From the NCBI GenBank assembly GCA_036501185.1, contig DASYAU010000172.1, forward strand, positions 36,079 to 100,078: a stretch of 64,000 nucleotides of DNA. Reading direction: 5' to 3'. The translations under genes were made by a program, and so were the position numbers. Below, piece by piece: positions 41,551-53,717 of the stretch (within the stretch, counting starts at the first letter, position 1; each line of letters begins with the position of its first letter). The DNA comes from Korobacter sp036501185 (GTDB lineage: Bacteria > Acidobacteriota > Terriglobia > Terriglobales > Acidobacteriaceae). The notes below the pieces were generated by a model, which saw nothing but the letters and a program-made list of their open reading frames with translations, ran no database searches and was not told the origin of the DNA.

Positions 41551-43029
41551 TTAGCTCCAGCGCTCGATGACAACTTTCTTGTCGGTGTAGAACTCAATGG
41601 CGTCGCGGCCTTGCCCGTGCAGATCGCCGAAGAAACTGTCTTTCCATCCGCTGAATGGAAAGTACGCCACGGGAGCGGGCACGCCAATATTGATGCCGAT
41701 GTTGCCAGCGGGCGCTTCGTGTCGGAAGCGGCGCGCATGCGCTCCATTGGTCGTGAACAGGGAAGCGGCATTCCCGTAGGCGTTCTTTGACAGGATATTG
41801 ATGGCATGCTCCAGCGTGTTCGCGTGAATCAGGCTCAACACTGGGCCGAAGATTTCGGTTTGGGGAATGTCGCTGTCGGCGGGTACTTCGTCGAGAACGG
41901 TGGGCGCAACAAAATTGCCATGACCATAATCGCCGGGTTTGTACCCGCGACCATCGGTTACCGCTTTAGCTCCAGATTTTACCGCGTGATCGATGATTTG
42001 TTCGATACGTGACTTGCTCTCCGGAGTAATGACTGGCCCCATCTGCATGCCTTCCTCGAGCCCATTACCGGTCTTGAGATGGGAAGCAAAATCGGAAACA
42101 GCTTCGCGGAAGCCTTTCTGCGCTTCACCCACGGTCACCCCGACGCTCAATGCCAGGCATCGCTGTCCTGCGCATCCAAACGCACTTTCGCCCACGATCT
42201 GCGTCGCTACCTTCATGTCGGCATCAGGAAGAATGACCGCGTAATTCTTTGCCCCACCCTGGCACTGCACCCGTTTCCCATTCGCAGCGGCGCGCGAATA
42301 GATGTAGCGCGCGACGGGAGTGGAACCGACGAAGCTGATGGCACGGACCTCCGGATGATCGAGAACCGCATCGACGGCGTTTTTCCCGCCGTTCACAAGA
42401 TTGATGACGCCCTTCGGCAAGCCAATTTTCTCAATCAACTGGAAGACCCGCTGCATCGTTAGCGGAACCCGTTCACTCGGCTTCAGGATGAAGCAGTTGC
42501 CAGTTGCAATTGCGTACGGTAGATACCAGAACGGAATCATCGCCGGAAAGTTGAACGGGGTGATGGCGGCGACGACCCCGAGCGGATGGCGATACATGAT
42601 CTCATCGATGCCGCGGGAAACGTTTTCCAGGTTATAGCCCTGCAGCATGAGCGGAATCCCGCACGCTACCTCCACATTCTCGATACCGCGCCGCAGGTCG
42701 CCACGTGCTTCGACGAGCGTCTTGCCGTTCTCCGTCGTAACGATGCGAGAGATCTCTTCGAAGTGTTCTTCCAGCGATTGTTTGAGCTTGAAGAGATATT
42801 GGATTCGTTCGCCGGGCGGCGTATCGCGCCACTCCGGCCAGGCCGCAGCCGCGGCACGCACCGCCTCATCTACTTCCGCGGCCCCCGATAGAGGAACACG
42901 AGCCAGCGGTTCAGCGGTCGCCGGATTCGAAATTTCCAGAACGTCGCTGGAGTTGCTCAGGCGCCACTCGCCGTTCACAAAGTTCTGCACTTGCAAGAGA
43001 TCAGCTTGTACTTGGGTACTCATTGACAT
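41551..43029 (-). CDS. mmsA: CoA-acylating methylmalonate/malonate-semialdehyde dehydrogenase
   Basis: An approximately 492-residue enzyme that converts malonate or methylmalonate semialdehyde plus CoA to acetyl- or propionyl-CoA and CO2. The family is shown by the Cys motif FGCAGQRCLALS (about 290) together with the replacement of the normal ALDH general-base Glu region by CQGGAKNYAVILPDAD, which is characteristic of CoA-dependent MMSDH. ITPFNFPAMIPFWYLPYAI is also typical. The frame opens TTG-GTG-ATG-TCA-ATG; I take the first ATG (43029), and 43023 is equally possible because no clear Shine-Dalgarno is present. It provides the exit of the beta-alanine arm. Confidence 0.92.
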   Translation of the reverse strand: MSMSTQVQADLLQVQNFVNGEWRLSNSSDVLEISNPATAEPLARVPLSGAAEVDEAVRAAAAAWPEWRDTPPGERIQYLFKLKQSLEEHFEEISRIVTTENGKTLVEARGDLRRGIENVEVACGIPLMLQGYNLENVSRGIDEIMYRHPLGVVAAITPFNFPAMIPFWYLPYAIATGNCFILKPSERVPLTMQRVFQLIEKIGLPKGVINLVNGGKNAVDAVLDHPEVRAISFVGSTPVARYIYSRAAANGKRVQCQGGAKNYAVILPDADMKVATQIVGESAFGCAGQRCLALSVGVTVGEAQKGFREAVSDFASHLKTGNGLEEGMQMGPVITPESKSRIEQIIDHAVKSGAKAVTDGRGYKPGDYGHGNFVAPTVLDEVPADSDIPQTEIFGPVLSLIHANTLEHAINILSKNAYGNAASLFTTNGAHARRFRHEAPAGNIGINIGVPAPVAYFPFSGWKDSFFGDLHGQGRDAIEFYTDKKVVIERWS

Positions 43030-43056
43030 CACCAATTTCGGCAGAATGTGTTGCGG

Positions 43057-44421
43057 TTATTGCGATACCCCGGTCGTTACTTGTGCCGCCATGAACTCGT
43101 GGGACAACGCCGATTCCATGACGTCGAGCGCTTCCTCAAACTGCGCATCGGTGATGACGAGCGGCATCAGGATGCGGATCACGTTGCCGAAAGATCCTGC
43201 GTTCAACGTGAGTACGCCGCGTTCGTAACAATGTTGGATGATGTGCTTTACCGCTAGGTCGTTGGGAAGTCGTGTCTCTGGAGATTGCACAAGCTCGATT
43301 GCTTGCATGCCACCAAGACCACGAACGTCGCCGATTTGCGGCCATTGCTGTTGCCATTTCAGTGCGCGCGCGCGAAACCGCTCTCCGAGAGCATTCGCGC
43401 GCGCCGGTAAATCGAGTCGGACCATGGTTTCGATCATCGCGATTGCCGCCTCACATGCCAGGGGATTCCCGCCGAAGGTCCCACCGACCGCGCCCGGACC
43501 GGGAGCGTCCATGATTTCGGCTCGCCCAGTGATAGAGGCGATCGGCAACCCTCCGCCAAGCGACTTCGCGGCAATCAAAATATCCGGCTCAACGCCGTAA
43601 CGTTCACACGCGAACATCGCACCTGTACGTCCGAAGCCAGTCTGCACTTCGTCCGCGATGAGCAAGATGCCGTGCTGCTTGCAAATGCTGTGCAGCTTAC
43701 TCAAGAAGTCGCTGGGGGGCGTCACGAAGCCGCCCTCACCAAGCACTGGCTCGACGATCACCGCCGCGACCGATTCCGCGGCAACGGTGCGCTTGAAAAC
43801 CCCGTTCAGCGCGTCCGCACACGACACTTCGCAACTTGGATACTTCAGTCCATAGGAGCAGCGATAGCAGTAGGCGTATGGGATGCGATAGATCTCGCCG
43901 GGAAATGGCTCAAACCCCGCTTTATACGGATGTGTTTTGCTGGTGAGCGCCATTCCCAGCATGGTGCGGCCATGAAATGCGTCTTCGAAACAAATCACCG
44001 CCGCCCGTTTGGTGTGGAACCGCGCAATCTTCACGGCGTTTTCCACCGCCTCGGCGCCGGAGTTTACAAAAAACGTGCGCTTCGGAAAATTGCCAGGGGT
44101 GATCTCGTTCAACTTCTCGGCAAGCCTGATGTAACTCTCATACCCGACTACCTGGAAGCAAGTGTGCAGAAATTTGTCGGCCTGACGATGGATGGCGTCG
44201 ACCACGGTGGGCGAGCGGTGGCCCACGTTGATAACACCAATTCCGCCCGCAAGGTCGATAAAAACGTTGCCGTCCACGTCTTCCAAAAGTGCGCCTTCGG
44301 CCCGCGAAACGTAGATAGGTGTCGATGCGTAGATACCACGCGGCACCGCTCCTGCGCGGCGCTGTGCGAGCTCCTTCGCCTTCGGTCCGGGAATCTGCGT
44401 GCGTAGGGAAATCGCTGACAT
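43057..44421 (-). CDS. gabT: 4-aminobutyrate (GABA) aminotransferase
   Basis: A 454-residue class III PLP enzyme. Motifs include LAGGIGVINVGHRSP (about 60), FVNSGAEAVENAVKIAR, LLIADEVQTGFGRTG and the PLP lysine in ILIAAKSLGGGLP (about 287). The sequence pattern is that of the GabT/PuuE group, converting GABA and 2-oxoglutarate to succinic semialdehyde and glutamate. An unusual Cys cluster, YCYRCSYGLKYPSC (about 195), resembles a metal-binding knuckle. ATG 44421 overlaps the stop of the upstream ALDH gene (TGATG). A longer frame to 44580 would lie inside that gene and is rejected. Confidence 0.9.
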   Translation of the reverse strand: MSAISLRTQIPGPKAKELAQRRAGAVPRGIYASTPIYVSRAEGALLEDVDGNVFIDLAGGIGVINVGHRSPTVVDAIHRQADKFLHTCFQVVGYESYIRLAEKLNEITPGNFPKRTFFVNSGAEAVENAVKIARFHTKRAAVICFEDAFHGRTMLGMALTSKTHPYKAGFEPFPGEIYRIPYAYCYRCSYGLKYPSCEVSCADALNGVFKRTVAAESVAAVIVEPVLGEGGFVTPPSDFLSKLHSICKQHGILLIADEVQTGFGRTGAMFACERYGVEPDILIAAKSLGGGLPIASITGRAEIMDAPGPGAVGGTFGGNPLACEAAIAMIETMVRLDLPARANALGERFRARALKWQQQWPQIGDVRGLGGMQAIELVQSPETRLPNDLAVKHIIQHCYERGVLTLNAGSFGNVIRILMPLVITDAQFEEALDVMESALSHEFMAAQVTTGVSQ

Positions 44422-45902
44422 CAGTACCATCCGATCGGCTGTTCGCTGAGATTGATGTGTACTTGCTTCGTCTCGAGATATTCCTCGATCCCCCAAGGCC
44501 CGAGCTCGCGGCCGAAGCCCGACTGCTTGTAACCGCCCCATGGTGCTTCGAAATATGTCGGCTGCATATGGTTCACCCACACGATCCCGACGCGGATCTT
44601 TTTAACCATCCGGAATGCCTTGAAAATGTCTCGCGTCCACACCGCTGCGGCCAAGCCAAACGGACTGTCATTTGCAATGCGAAGCCCATCCGACTCGTTA
44701 TCGAAGGGGATCACCGATGCCACTGGGCCAAAGATCTCTTCGCGCGCGATCCGAGCGCCGTTGTCCACGTCATAGAAGATTGTCGGCTCGACGTAATAAC
44801 CTTTGGCAAAGTCCTTCGGACGGTTTCCACCAGCAGCCACCTTTGCTTCTTTCTTTCCAATCTCCTGATAGCTGCGGACCCGTTCATACTGCTCTTTGCT
44901 CACCAGCGGACCCATCTTCGTCTCGCGCTCCAGCGGCGGGCCAAGCTTCACCAGTTTGGCCTTCTCGCTCATCGCCTCCACAAATTTCTTGTAGATCGGG
45001 CGCTCCACCAGGATGCGACTTCCAGCGGAGCAAACCTCTCCCTGGTTGATGAAGACGCCAAAGAGCGCGCCATCGATAGCAGCCTCGAAGTCGGCGTCGG
45101 CGAAGAAGATATTTGGAGACTTTCCACCAAGCTCCAGCGAAACGCGCTTCAGTGTATTCGCGGCCTCTCGCATAATGGCTTTGCCAACAGCGCCGCTGCC
45201 GGTGAAAGCAATCTTATCCACATCAGGATGAGCAACGATCGGAGCGCCGGCGTCTTCACCAAAGCCGGTCACAATATTCACCACCCCTGCGGGAAGTCCG
45301 ACGTCTTCAAAGTGCTTTGCGAGTTCAAGCACTGTCAGCGGCGTTTGCTCAGCGGGTTTGAGCACCACCGTGCATCCGGCCGCGATCGCTGGCGCCAGCT
45401 TCCAGGCGGCCATGGCGAGCGGGTAGTTCCATGGAATGATCTGCCCGGCAACACCGATCGGTTCCTTCAGGGAGAGACTCACTGCGTTATCGGGAACGGG
45501 GTTTACTTGCCCAGTGACTTTCGTCGCGAGGCCGCCGTAGTACTCGAAGCAGGTGGCGCAATCGGCGATGTCGTACTCGGCCTCGACAATCGGCTTACCG
45601 GAGTTACGGCATTCGAGTTCGGCCAGTGCGGTAGCATTCGCTCGAATCTTCTCGGCAAGTCGAAACAAAATGCGGCCGCGTTCCTGCGCCGTCGTGCTCG
45701 CCCAATTTCCTTCATCAAATGCGCGACGCGCAGCCGCAACGGCTCGATCAACATCTTTGGCGTTACCCGCCGGGCACTCGGCAATCACTTCTTCCGTCGA
45801 AGGATCGTAGACCGGAAAGCTGTTGCCCGTGTTGCTCTCGACGAACTGTCCGCCGATAAACATCTGGTAGGTCTTCGTGTCAGTTTTCACGGCAGATTCC
45901 AT
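44421..45902 (-). CDS. Aldehyde dehydrogenase (aminobutyraldehyde/betaine-aldehyde dehydrogenase-like)
   Basis: A 493-residue NAD(P)-dependent dehydrogenase. The catalytic Cys lies in NQGEVCSAGSR (about 290), the base Glu in SLELGGKSPNIFF (about 256), and the cofactor region reads IAFTGSGAVGKAI. It groups by eye with betaine-aldehyde and gamma-aminobutyraldehyde dehydrogenases, which have exactly this GEVCSAGSR pattern. In this operon it would oxidise 4-aminobutyraldehyde, formed from putrescine, to GABA for the adjacent GabT. It starts 9 nt downstream of the permease gene. Confidence 0.9.
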   Translation of the reverse strand: MESAVKTDTKTYQMFIGGQFVESNTGNSFPVYDPSTEEVIAECPAGNAKDVDRAVAAARRAFDEGNWASTTAQERGRILFRLAEKIRANATALAELECRNSGKPIVEAEYDIADCATCFEYYGGLATKVTGQVNPVPDNAVSLSLKEPIGVAGQIIPWNYPLAMAAWKLAPAIAAGCTVVLKPAEQTPLTVLELAKHFEDVGLPAGVVNIVTGFGEDAGAPIVAHPDVDKIAFTGSGAVGKAIMREAANTLKRVSLELGGKSPNIFFADADFEAAIDGALFGVFINQGEVCSAGSRILVERPIYKKFVEAMSEKAKLVKLGPPLERETKMGPLVSKEQYERVRSYQEIGKKEAKVAAGGNRPKDFAKGYYVEPTIFYDVDNGARIAREEIFGPVASVIPFDNESDGLRIANDSPFGLAAAVWTRDIFKAFRMVKKIRVGIVWVNHMQPTYFEAPWGGYKQSGFGRELGPWGIEEYLETKQVHINLSEQPIGWY

Positions 45903-45911
45903 AATGCACTC

Positions 45912-47345
45912 CTATGCCGAAACGTGGGTGGCTGCTGCTTGCGCGGCGGCGCGAGCTTTGCGGCCCCCATAGATAAAGAAGAAGAACGCGGCCAATCCGA
46001 TAAAGAACAGGGTGCCGCCGAACATTTTGATTTCATACATCTTCAATGATTTGATGGTCTGCGCCGGGAAAAAGGCCAGGGCAATTCCGAGCGTGGTGGT
46101 CACCAGACCGCTGATTCCCGAGAGCAGAAGGCCTCCGCGGCCGTACACCCCTTCACCCGGACGATAATTGATTCCGAACCGCACCAGCGCCCCAAACATA
46201 TAAAGGAAGGGGACGAGTTGGAGAACGACCGCAAGCGAAAGCATTGTCTGGAAGGTTTGCTGCACGCTGTCGCCCCCCAGGAAATTCATCACCACGAGAA
46301 GCAACGAAATAACCGCATGCACGATGAGCGCGGCATATGGCGTCCCGTACTTAGGATGTACACGGCCAAGCCAACTCGGCATGTAGCTGTCGAGTCCGGC
46401 AACAAACGGGATACGCGCCGAACCCGCAAGCCAAGCTGAGCCTATCCCCGCGATCGCAAGGCTCAACATCAGCGCAAAGGGAATCAGGATCCACGACACG
46501 CCGCCCAACTCCGCCAAATGGGCCACCGCCTGCACTATGCCTTGCAGAACGTTGATGCCGTTCTTGCCCACCGCAACCAGCAGCGTCAGCGTCACTGCAA
46601 TATAAAGCGCACCCGAGATGATGCCCCCCCATACGACCGCTCCTGGCAGCGTCTTCCGTGGCTCCTGGATTTCGTCGCCCATCACAGACGCGAGTTCCAG
46701 ACCCACCAAGCCGAAACAGATTACTCCAAATGCGTTGAAGAGAAATTTCGGGTTCGCCGGAATATGGAAGTTCACTGAGCTGATGGATGCACCTTGCCTC
46801 AATCCGACAACCAATCCGAGGATGAGTAACGTAGCTGCGGCGATGAATGTTCCGATAGCGCCGATGTTGTTGATCCACTTGCCGACGCCGAGACCCACGA
46901 TGTTTAGCACCACCAACACTGCCAGGAGCGTGAGTGAGGCCCCGACGGCGAACACCTTGTTGTCTGCAAGCGCCTGTTGACTGGGGCCAAGCACATACAC
47001 CGACACACCGACGAAATAGAGCATCACCGTCGGCACATAGAGCATGTTGTTCGTCCAGTAGCACCAGCCCGACAGAAAGCCGTGAAAATCGCCGAAGACT
47101 TCCTTCGCCCAGAGATACACCCCACCTTCGCCCGGATAGCGGTGGGCCAACTCGATGACGGCGATTCCTTGCGGCCAGAAAAAGAGGAGTAGAGAAATGA
47201 GCCAGAGCCAGATCGTGACACCTCCGTTAGCCGCAATCGATGGCACCACGTTCAAATTGAATACCGCCACCACGAACAGCAAAACCAAGTCCCATTTTCC
47301 AAGGACCCGCTTTAGATGTGCGGTTTCTGATTGGCTGGTGCTCAC
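45912..47345 (-). CDS. APC-superfamily amino acid/amine permease
   Basis: A 477-residue inner-membrane transporter with about 12 hydrophobic helices. The family motif in helix 6 reads GLVGLELASVMGDEIQEPRKTLPGAVVWG, and the helix 1 break lies near NVVPSIAANGG. Relatives transport glutamate/GABA, putrescine or other amines. The start is GTG 47345, with GGAGAT 7 nt before it. It lies between a HemL-like aminotransferase gene (63-nt gap with a G/C-rich, possibly structured stretch) and the aminobutyraldehyde dehydrogenase gene, so it likely imports the operon's substrate. It is distinct from the PotABCD importer on the other strand. Confidence 0.88.
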   Translation of the reverse strand: MSTSQSETAHLKRVLGKWDLVLLFVVAVFNLNVVPSIAANGGVTIWLWLISLLLFFWPQGIAVIELAHRYPGEGGVYLWAKEVFGDFHGFLSGWCYWTNNMLYVPTVMLYFVGVSVYVLGPSQQALADNKVFAVGASLTLLAVLVVLNIVGLGVGKWINNIGAIGTFIAAATLLILGLVVGLRQGASISSVNFHIPANPKFLFNAFGVICFGLVGLELASVMGDEIQEPRKTLPGAVVWGGIISGALYIAVTLTLLVAVGKNGINVLQGIVQAVAHLAELGGVSWILIPFALMLSLAIAGIGSAWLAGSARIPFVAGLDSYMPSWLGRVHPKYGTPYAALIVHAVISLLLVVMNFLGGDSVQQTFQTMLSLAVVLQLVPFLYMFGALVRFGINYRPGEGVYGRGGLLLSGISGLVTTTLGIALAFFPAQTIKSLKMYEIKMFGGTLFFIGLAAFFFFIYGGRKARAAAQAAATHVSA

Positions 47346-47408
47346 CAGGATCTCCCTAGGAGAAGGGCAGGGCTGGCTCGCCCCACCCTCATTTAGATCA
47401 TTAGACGT

Positions 47409-48782
47409 TTAGAGTGCTGCAACTGCTTCGTGCGGTTCTTTCTGAGCCGCCGCCAGCGCCGGAGCGACATCGGCGAAAGCAGATAGATGCTTGTCGATAT
47501 CCGCCTCGCTGTGCGCCACTGACATCGTCCATTGCTCGTCCCACCAGTACGGTTGCGCCATCACCCCGTGATTCACCATGCCAAACCAGTAGTGCCGCCA
47601 CAGTTCCGTATCCACATCGAGCCAGTCGCGATAGTTGCGGACGCGCTTGGGAGCGAACATCAACACGCCATTCGCGCCCGCCACTTCAACGTACGCGTCG
47701 AGGCCGACCTTCTGGACCGTCTCGCGATACCCCGTAACCAACTTGTGGCTCAGCTTCTCCACGTGCGCATAGTTCTCTCGGGTGAGCACCTCGCGGAACA
47801 CCGCAATGCCAGCCGCCATTGAAACTGGGTTTGTGTTGTACGTTCCACCGTGGAATACCTTGTGATCGGAGATGAGACTCATCACTGCTTTTGAAGTCCC
47901 GAAGGCGGCCAGCGGGAACCCGCCGCCAATCGACTTCGCCAGGCAGATCATATCGGGCTTCACACCGAAGTACTCCGAAGCGCCGCCCCATCCGAGTTTC
48001 GCGCCAGTCTTCACTTCGTCGAAGATCAGTAACGCGCCATACTTATCGCAGAGCGATCGTAGCCCCTCAAGGAATCCTGGTTCGGGCATGCAGATGCCGA
48101 CATTCATCATTACCGGTTCGAGAATTACAGCCGCAATCTCTCCAGGGAACTGTTTGAAGCGATGTTCAACGCTTTCCAAGTCATTGAAAGTTGCGATCGG
48201 CACGTTGGCAAGGGACGCTTTCGGAACGCCAAGTCCGCCCGAAACCGGCGTGGGTGCCTTGATGTCGCCAATCTCCGCGAGCTTTGGCTTCACGCTCACC
48301 AGCGCTGCGTCGTGCAAACCGTGGTATCCGCCCTCGAACTTAATGATCTTGTCGCGGCCGGTCGCGGCACGCGCCAGGCGCACGGCATGCATCGTCGCTT
48401 CGGTACCGGTGGAAGCGAAGCGGAGCATTTCAATAGGGAAGCGCGCGCAAATCTCTTCTGCTAGTTCCCATTCCATGTCATGCGGCATGCCGAACATGGT
48501 GCCGGTGCTCAGCCTTTTTTCCACGGCTTTCATCACCGCCGGATGGCAATGTCCCGCCATGAGCGCACCGAACGTCAAGTTGTGATCGATATATTCATTG
48601 CCATCCACATCCCGGAACTTCGAACCGGAAGCGTCTTTCACAAAAATAGGGTAAGGATCGTATGCCCGGTAATTGCTCGCTACACCGAGCGGGAGCCGTT
48701 TCAAATTTCTCTTGTGAGCCTCGGCGGATTTCGGCGTGCGCTTTTCGAATGTTGAGAGTTCTTTCCGTAGAGCTTCATGCAT
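47409..48782 (-). CDS. Class III aminotransferase resembling glutamate-1-semialdehyde aminomutase
   Basis: A 457-residue PLP enzyme. By motifs (FRDVDGNEYIDHNLTFGALMAGHCHP, RFASTGTEATMHAVRLARAATGR, LLIFDEVKTG, PLP Lys in CLAKSIGGGFPLAAFG at about 282) it is closest to the HemL branch. Its setting at the head of a catabolic operon argues against tetrapyrrole synthesis and for a transaminase or aminomutase acting on an amine. An AAAGGA lies about 11 nt before the ATG. The C terminus is Ala-rich. Which amine it uses, such as putrescine or a related diamine, is unknown. Confidence 0.85.
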   Translation of the reverse strand: MHEALRKELSTFEKRTPKSAEAHKRNLKRLPLGVASNYRAYDPYPIFVKDASGSKFRDVDGNEYIDHNLTFGALMAGHCHPAVMKAVEKRLSTGTMFGMPHDMEWELAEEICARFPIEMLRFASTGTEATMHAVRLARAATGRDKIIKFEGGYHGLHDAALVSVKPKLAEIGDIKAPTPVSGGLGVPKASLANVPIATFNDLESVEHRFKQFPGEIAAVILEPVMMNVGICMPEPGFLEGLRSLCDKYGALLIFDEVKTGAKLGWGGASEYFGVKPDMICLAKSIGGGFPLAAFGTSKAVMSLISDHKVFHGGTYNTNPVSMAAGIAVFREVLTRENYAHVEKLSHKLVTGYRETVQKVGLDAYVEVAGANGVLMFAPKRVRNYRDWLDVDTELWRHYWFGMVNHGVMAQPYWWDEQWTMSVAHSEADIDKHLSAFADVAPALAAAQKEPHEAVAAL

Positions 48783-48828
48783 GATGCGGGATTCCTTTGT
48801 CTTTTCGCGAAGAGTACATCCGCAATAT

Positions 48829-48858
48829 TGCCGCCGCGACCGGAAGATCGCGGCGGCA
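48829..48858 (-). terminator. Hairpin after the TonB-dependent receptor gene
   Basis: TGCCGCCGCGA pairs perfectly with TCGCGGCGGCA (11 bp, 8-nt loop), 11 nt after the receptor's stop codon. The following minus-strand sequence (AATATTG) has only a weak T content, so some readthrough into the catabolic operon is plausible. Confidence 0.65.
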
Positions 48859-48869
48859 GGTGTTGCGGG

Positions 48870-52682
<3,813 letters not shown>

Positions 52683-52755
52683 ACGTTCTTCTCCCGAACG
52701 GGCGATTGATATTGAGTCCGCTAACGACCCTAAATTTTCTGGTTCGAAGTGACGC

Positions 52756-52794
52756 TTGCCAGGGAAACAAACCTTGCTATAATCGCGCAAGGTT
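52756..52794 (+). promoter_or_regulatory. Regulator promoter with inverted repeat around the -10 box
   Basis: TTGCCA (52756-52761), 16 nt, TATAAT (52778-52783). The -10 is framed by a perfect 8-bp inverted repeat, AACCTTGC (52770-52777) and GCAAGGTT (52787-52794). Binding of a dimer here would block or remodel the promoter, the simplest reading being autoregulation by the MerR-XRE-cupin protein encoded just downstream and control of the divergent receptor. Confidence 0.6.
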
Positions 52795-52823
52795 AGAGAA
52801 TCCGCGTCACCCTGTCAAGCATT

Positions 52824-53699
52824 TTGGCTAGAAAAAAAGTAGCTCGTCCCGTTCAGCGAAATGGATCCCGCCTCGATTCCGTCGATGCGTCCGCGTCCGT
52901 GCCGGTAAATGGCGGAGCTTTGCTCAAGATCGGGGAGGTCGCGGACGTCGTTGGGGTTTCCGCCTCTGTCATACGTTCCTGGGAGAAACTCGGCCTGATT
53001 TCGCCGCAACGCACGGGTAGCAAGTACCGCCTCTACTCGAAACAAGATGTCAAGCTCTTGCAGCGGGCCCGCTATCTCACGCGGGTGCGTCGCATGAATG
53101 CTCCGGCAGTTCTCGAATTCATGCGTTCCAAGGGAGAACTCAGGAATGGGCATAATGGCGGCGGCGACAATGTCGGACTCCGCTTGCGCCTGGTGCGCTC
53201 CTCGCGCGGTCTTTCCCTGGCGGAGGTCGCCAATGCGGTCGGAATCTCCACCGGTTTCCTGAGCGCTATCGAGCGTTCCGCCATGAACGCGTCGGTTGCA
53301 ACATTGCGCAACCTTGCGAAATTTTACAAGTTGAACATCCTCGACTTCTTCGACCAGAGTGGCGCGAGGCAATACCTCGTGCGCCCTGCTGAACGTCGCC
53401 AGCTCGATGCCAGCGATGGTGTCCGCATGGAACTCCTCGCGTGGGGAAATCCTGTGATGGAGCCCCACCTCTTTCACGTCGCGCCCGGTGCGGGTAGCGG
53501 AGAAGAAGAGTATTCACACGATGGCGAGGAGTTTCTCTTCGTGCTTTCCGGCGCGCTGAATCTCGTCGTGAATGGCGAGCAATACTGCCTGAGCAAAGGC
53601 GACAGTTTTTATTTTGAGAGCACCAGCCCGCATCGCTGGTCTAACCCGTCGAAATTGGAAGCCGTAGTGCTGTGGGTGAACACGCCGCCAACCTTTTAG
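52824..53699 (+). CDS. Three-domain regulator: MerR HTH + XRE HTH + cupin sensor
   Basis: A 291-residue protein. A MerR-type winged helix occupies about 34-105 (LKIGEVADVVGVSASVIRSWEKLGLI and SKYRLYSKQDVKLLQRARYL). A second, XRE-type helix-turn-helix is at about 117-172 (LRLRLVRSSRGLSLAEVANAVGISTGFLSAIER). A C-terminal cupin (about 205-287) contains HDGEEFLFVLSGALNLVVNGE and SFYFESTSPHRW. XRE-cupin proteins include PuuR, the putrescine-responsive repressor; the added MerR module gives two DNA-binding domains. The start is TTG 52824, with no visible Shine-Dalgarno. It is 18 nt upstream of potD and is the likely local regulator of polyamine genes. Confidence 0.88.
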   Translation: MARKKVARPVQRNGSRLDSVDASASVPVNGGALLKIGEVADVVGVSASVIRSWEKLGLISPQRTGSKYRLYSKQDVKLLQRARYLTRVRRMNAPAVLEFMRSKGELRNGHNGGGDNVGLRLRLVRSSRGLSLAEVANAVGISTGFLSAIERSAMNASVATLRNLAKFYKLNILDFFDQSGARQYLVRPAERRQLDASDGVRMELLAWGNPVMEPHLFHVAPGAGSGEEEYSHDGEEFLFVLSGALNLVVNGEQYCLSKGDSFYFESTSPHRWSNPSKLEAVVLWVNTPPTF

Positions 53700-53717
53700 T
53701 TGGCAAAGGAGATTGTA

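Noticed and set aside
44422..44580. 53-codon upstream extension of gabT
   Set aside because: It would lie within the conserved C terminus of the aldehyde dehydrogenase; ATG 44421 is coupled to that gene's stop.
44319..46049. 576-codon plus-strand open frame
   Set aside because: It lies wholly opposite the aldehyde dehydrogenase and part of gabT, whose motifs are unambiguous. Long antisense frames are expected from G/C-rich third positions, and its translation shows no domain.
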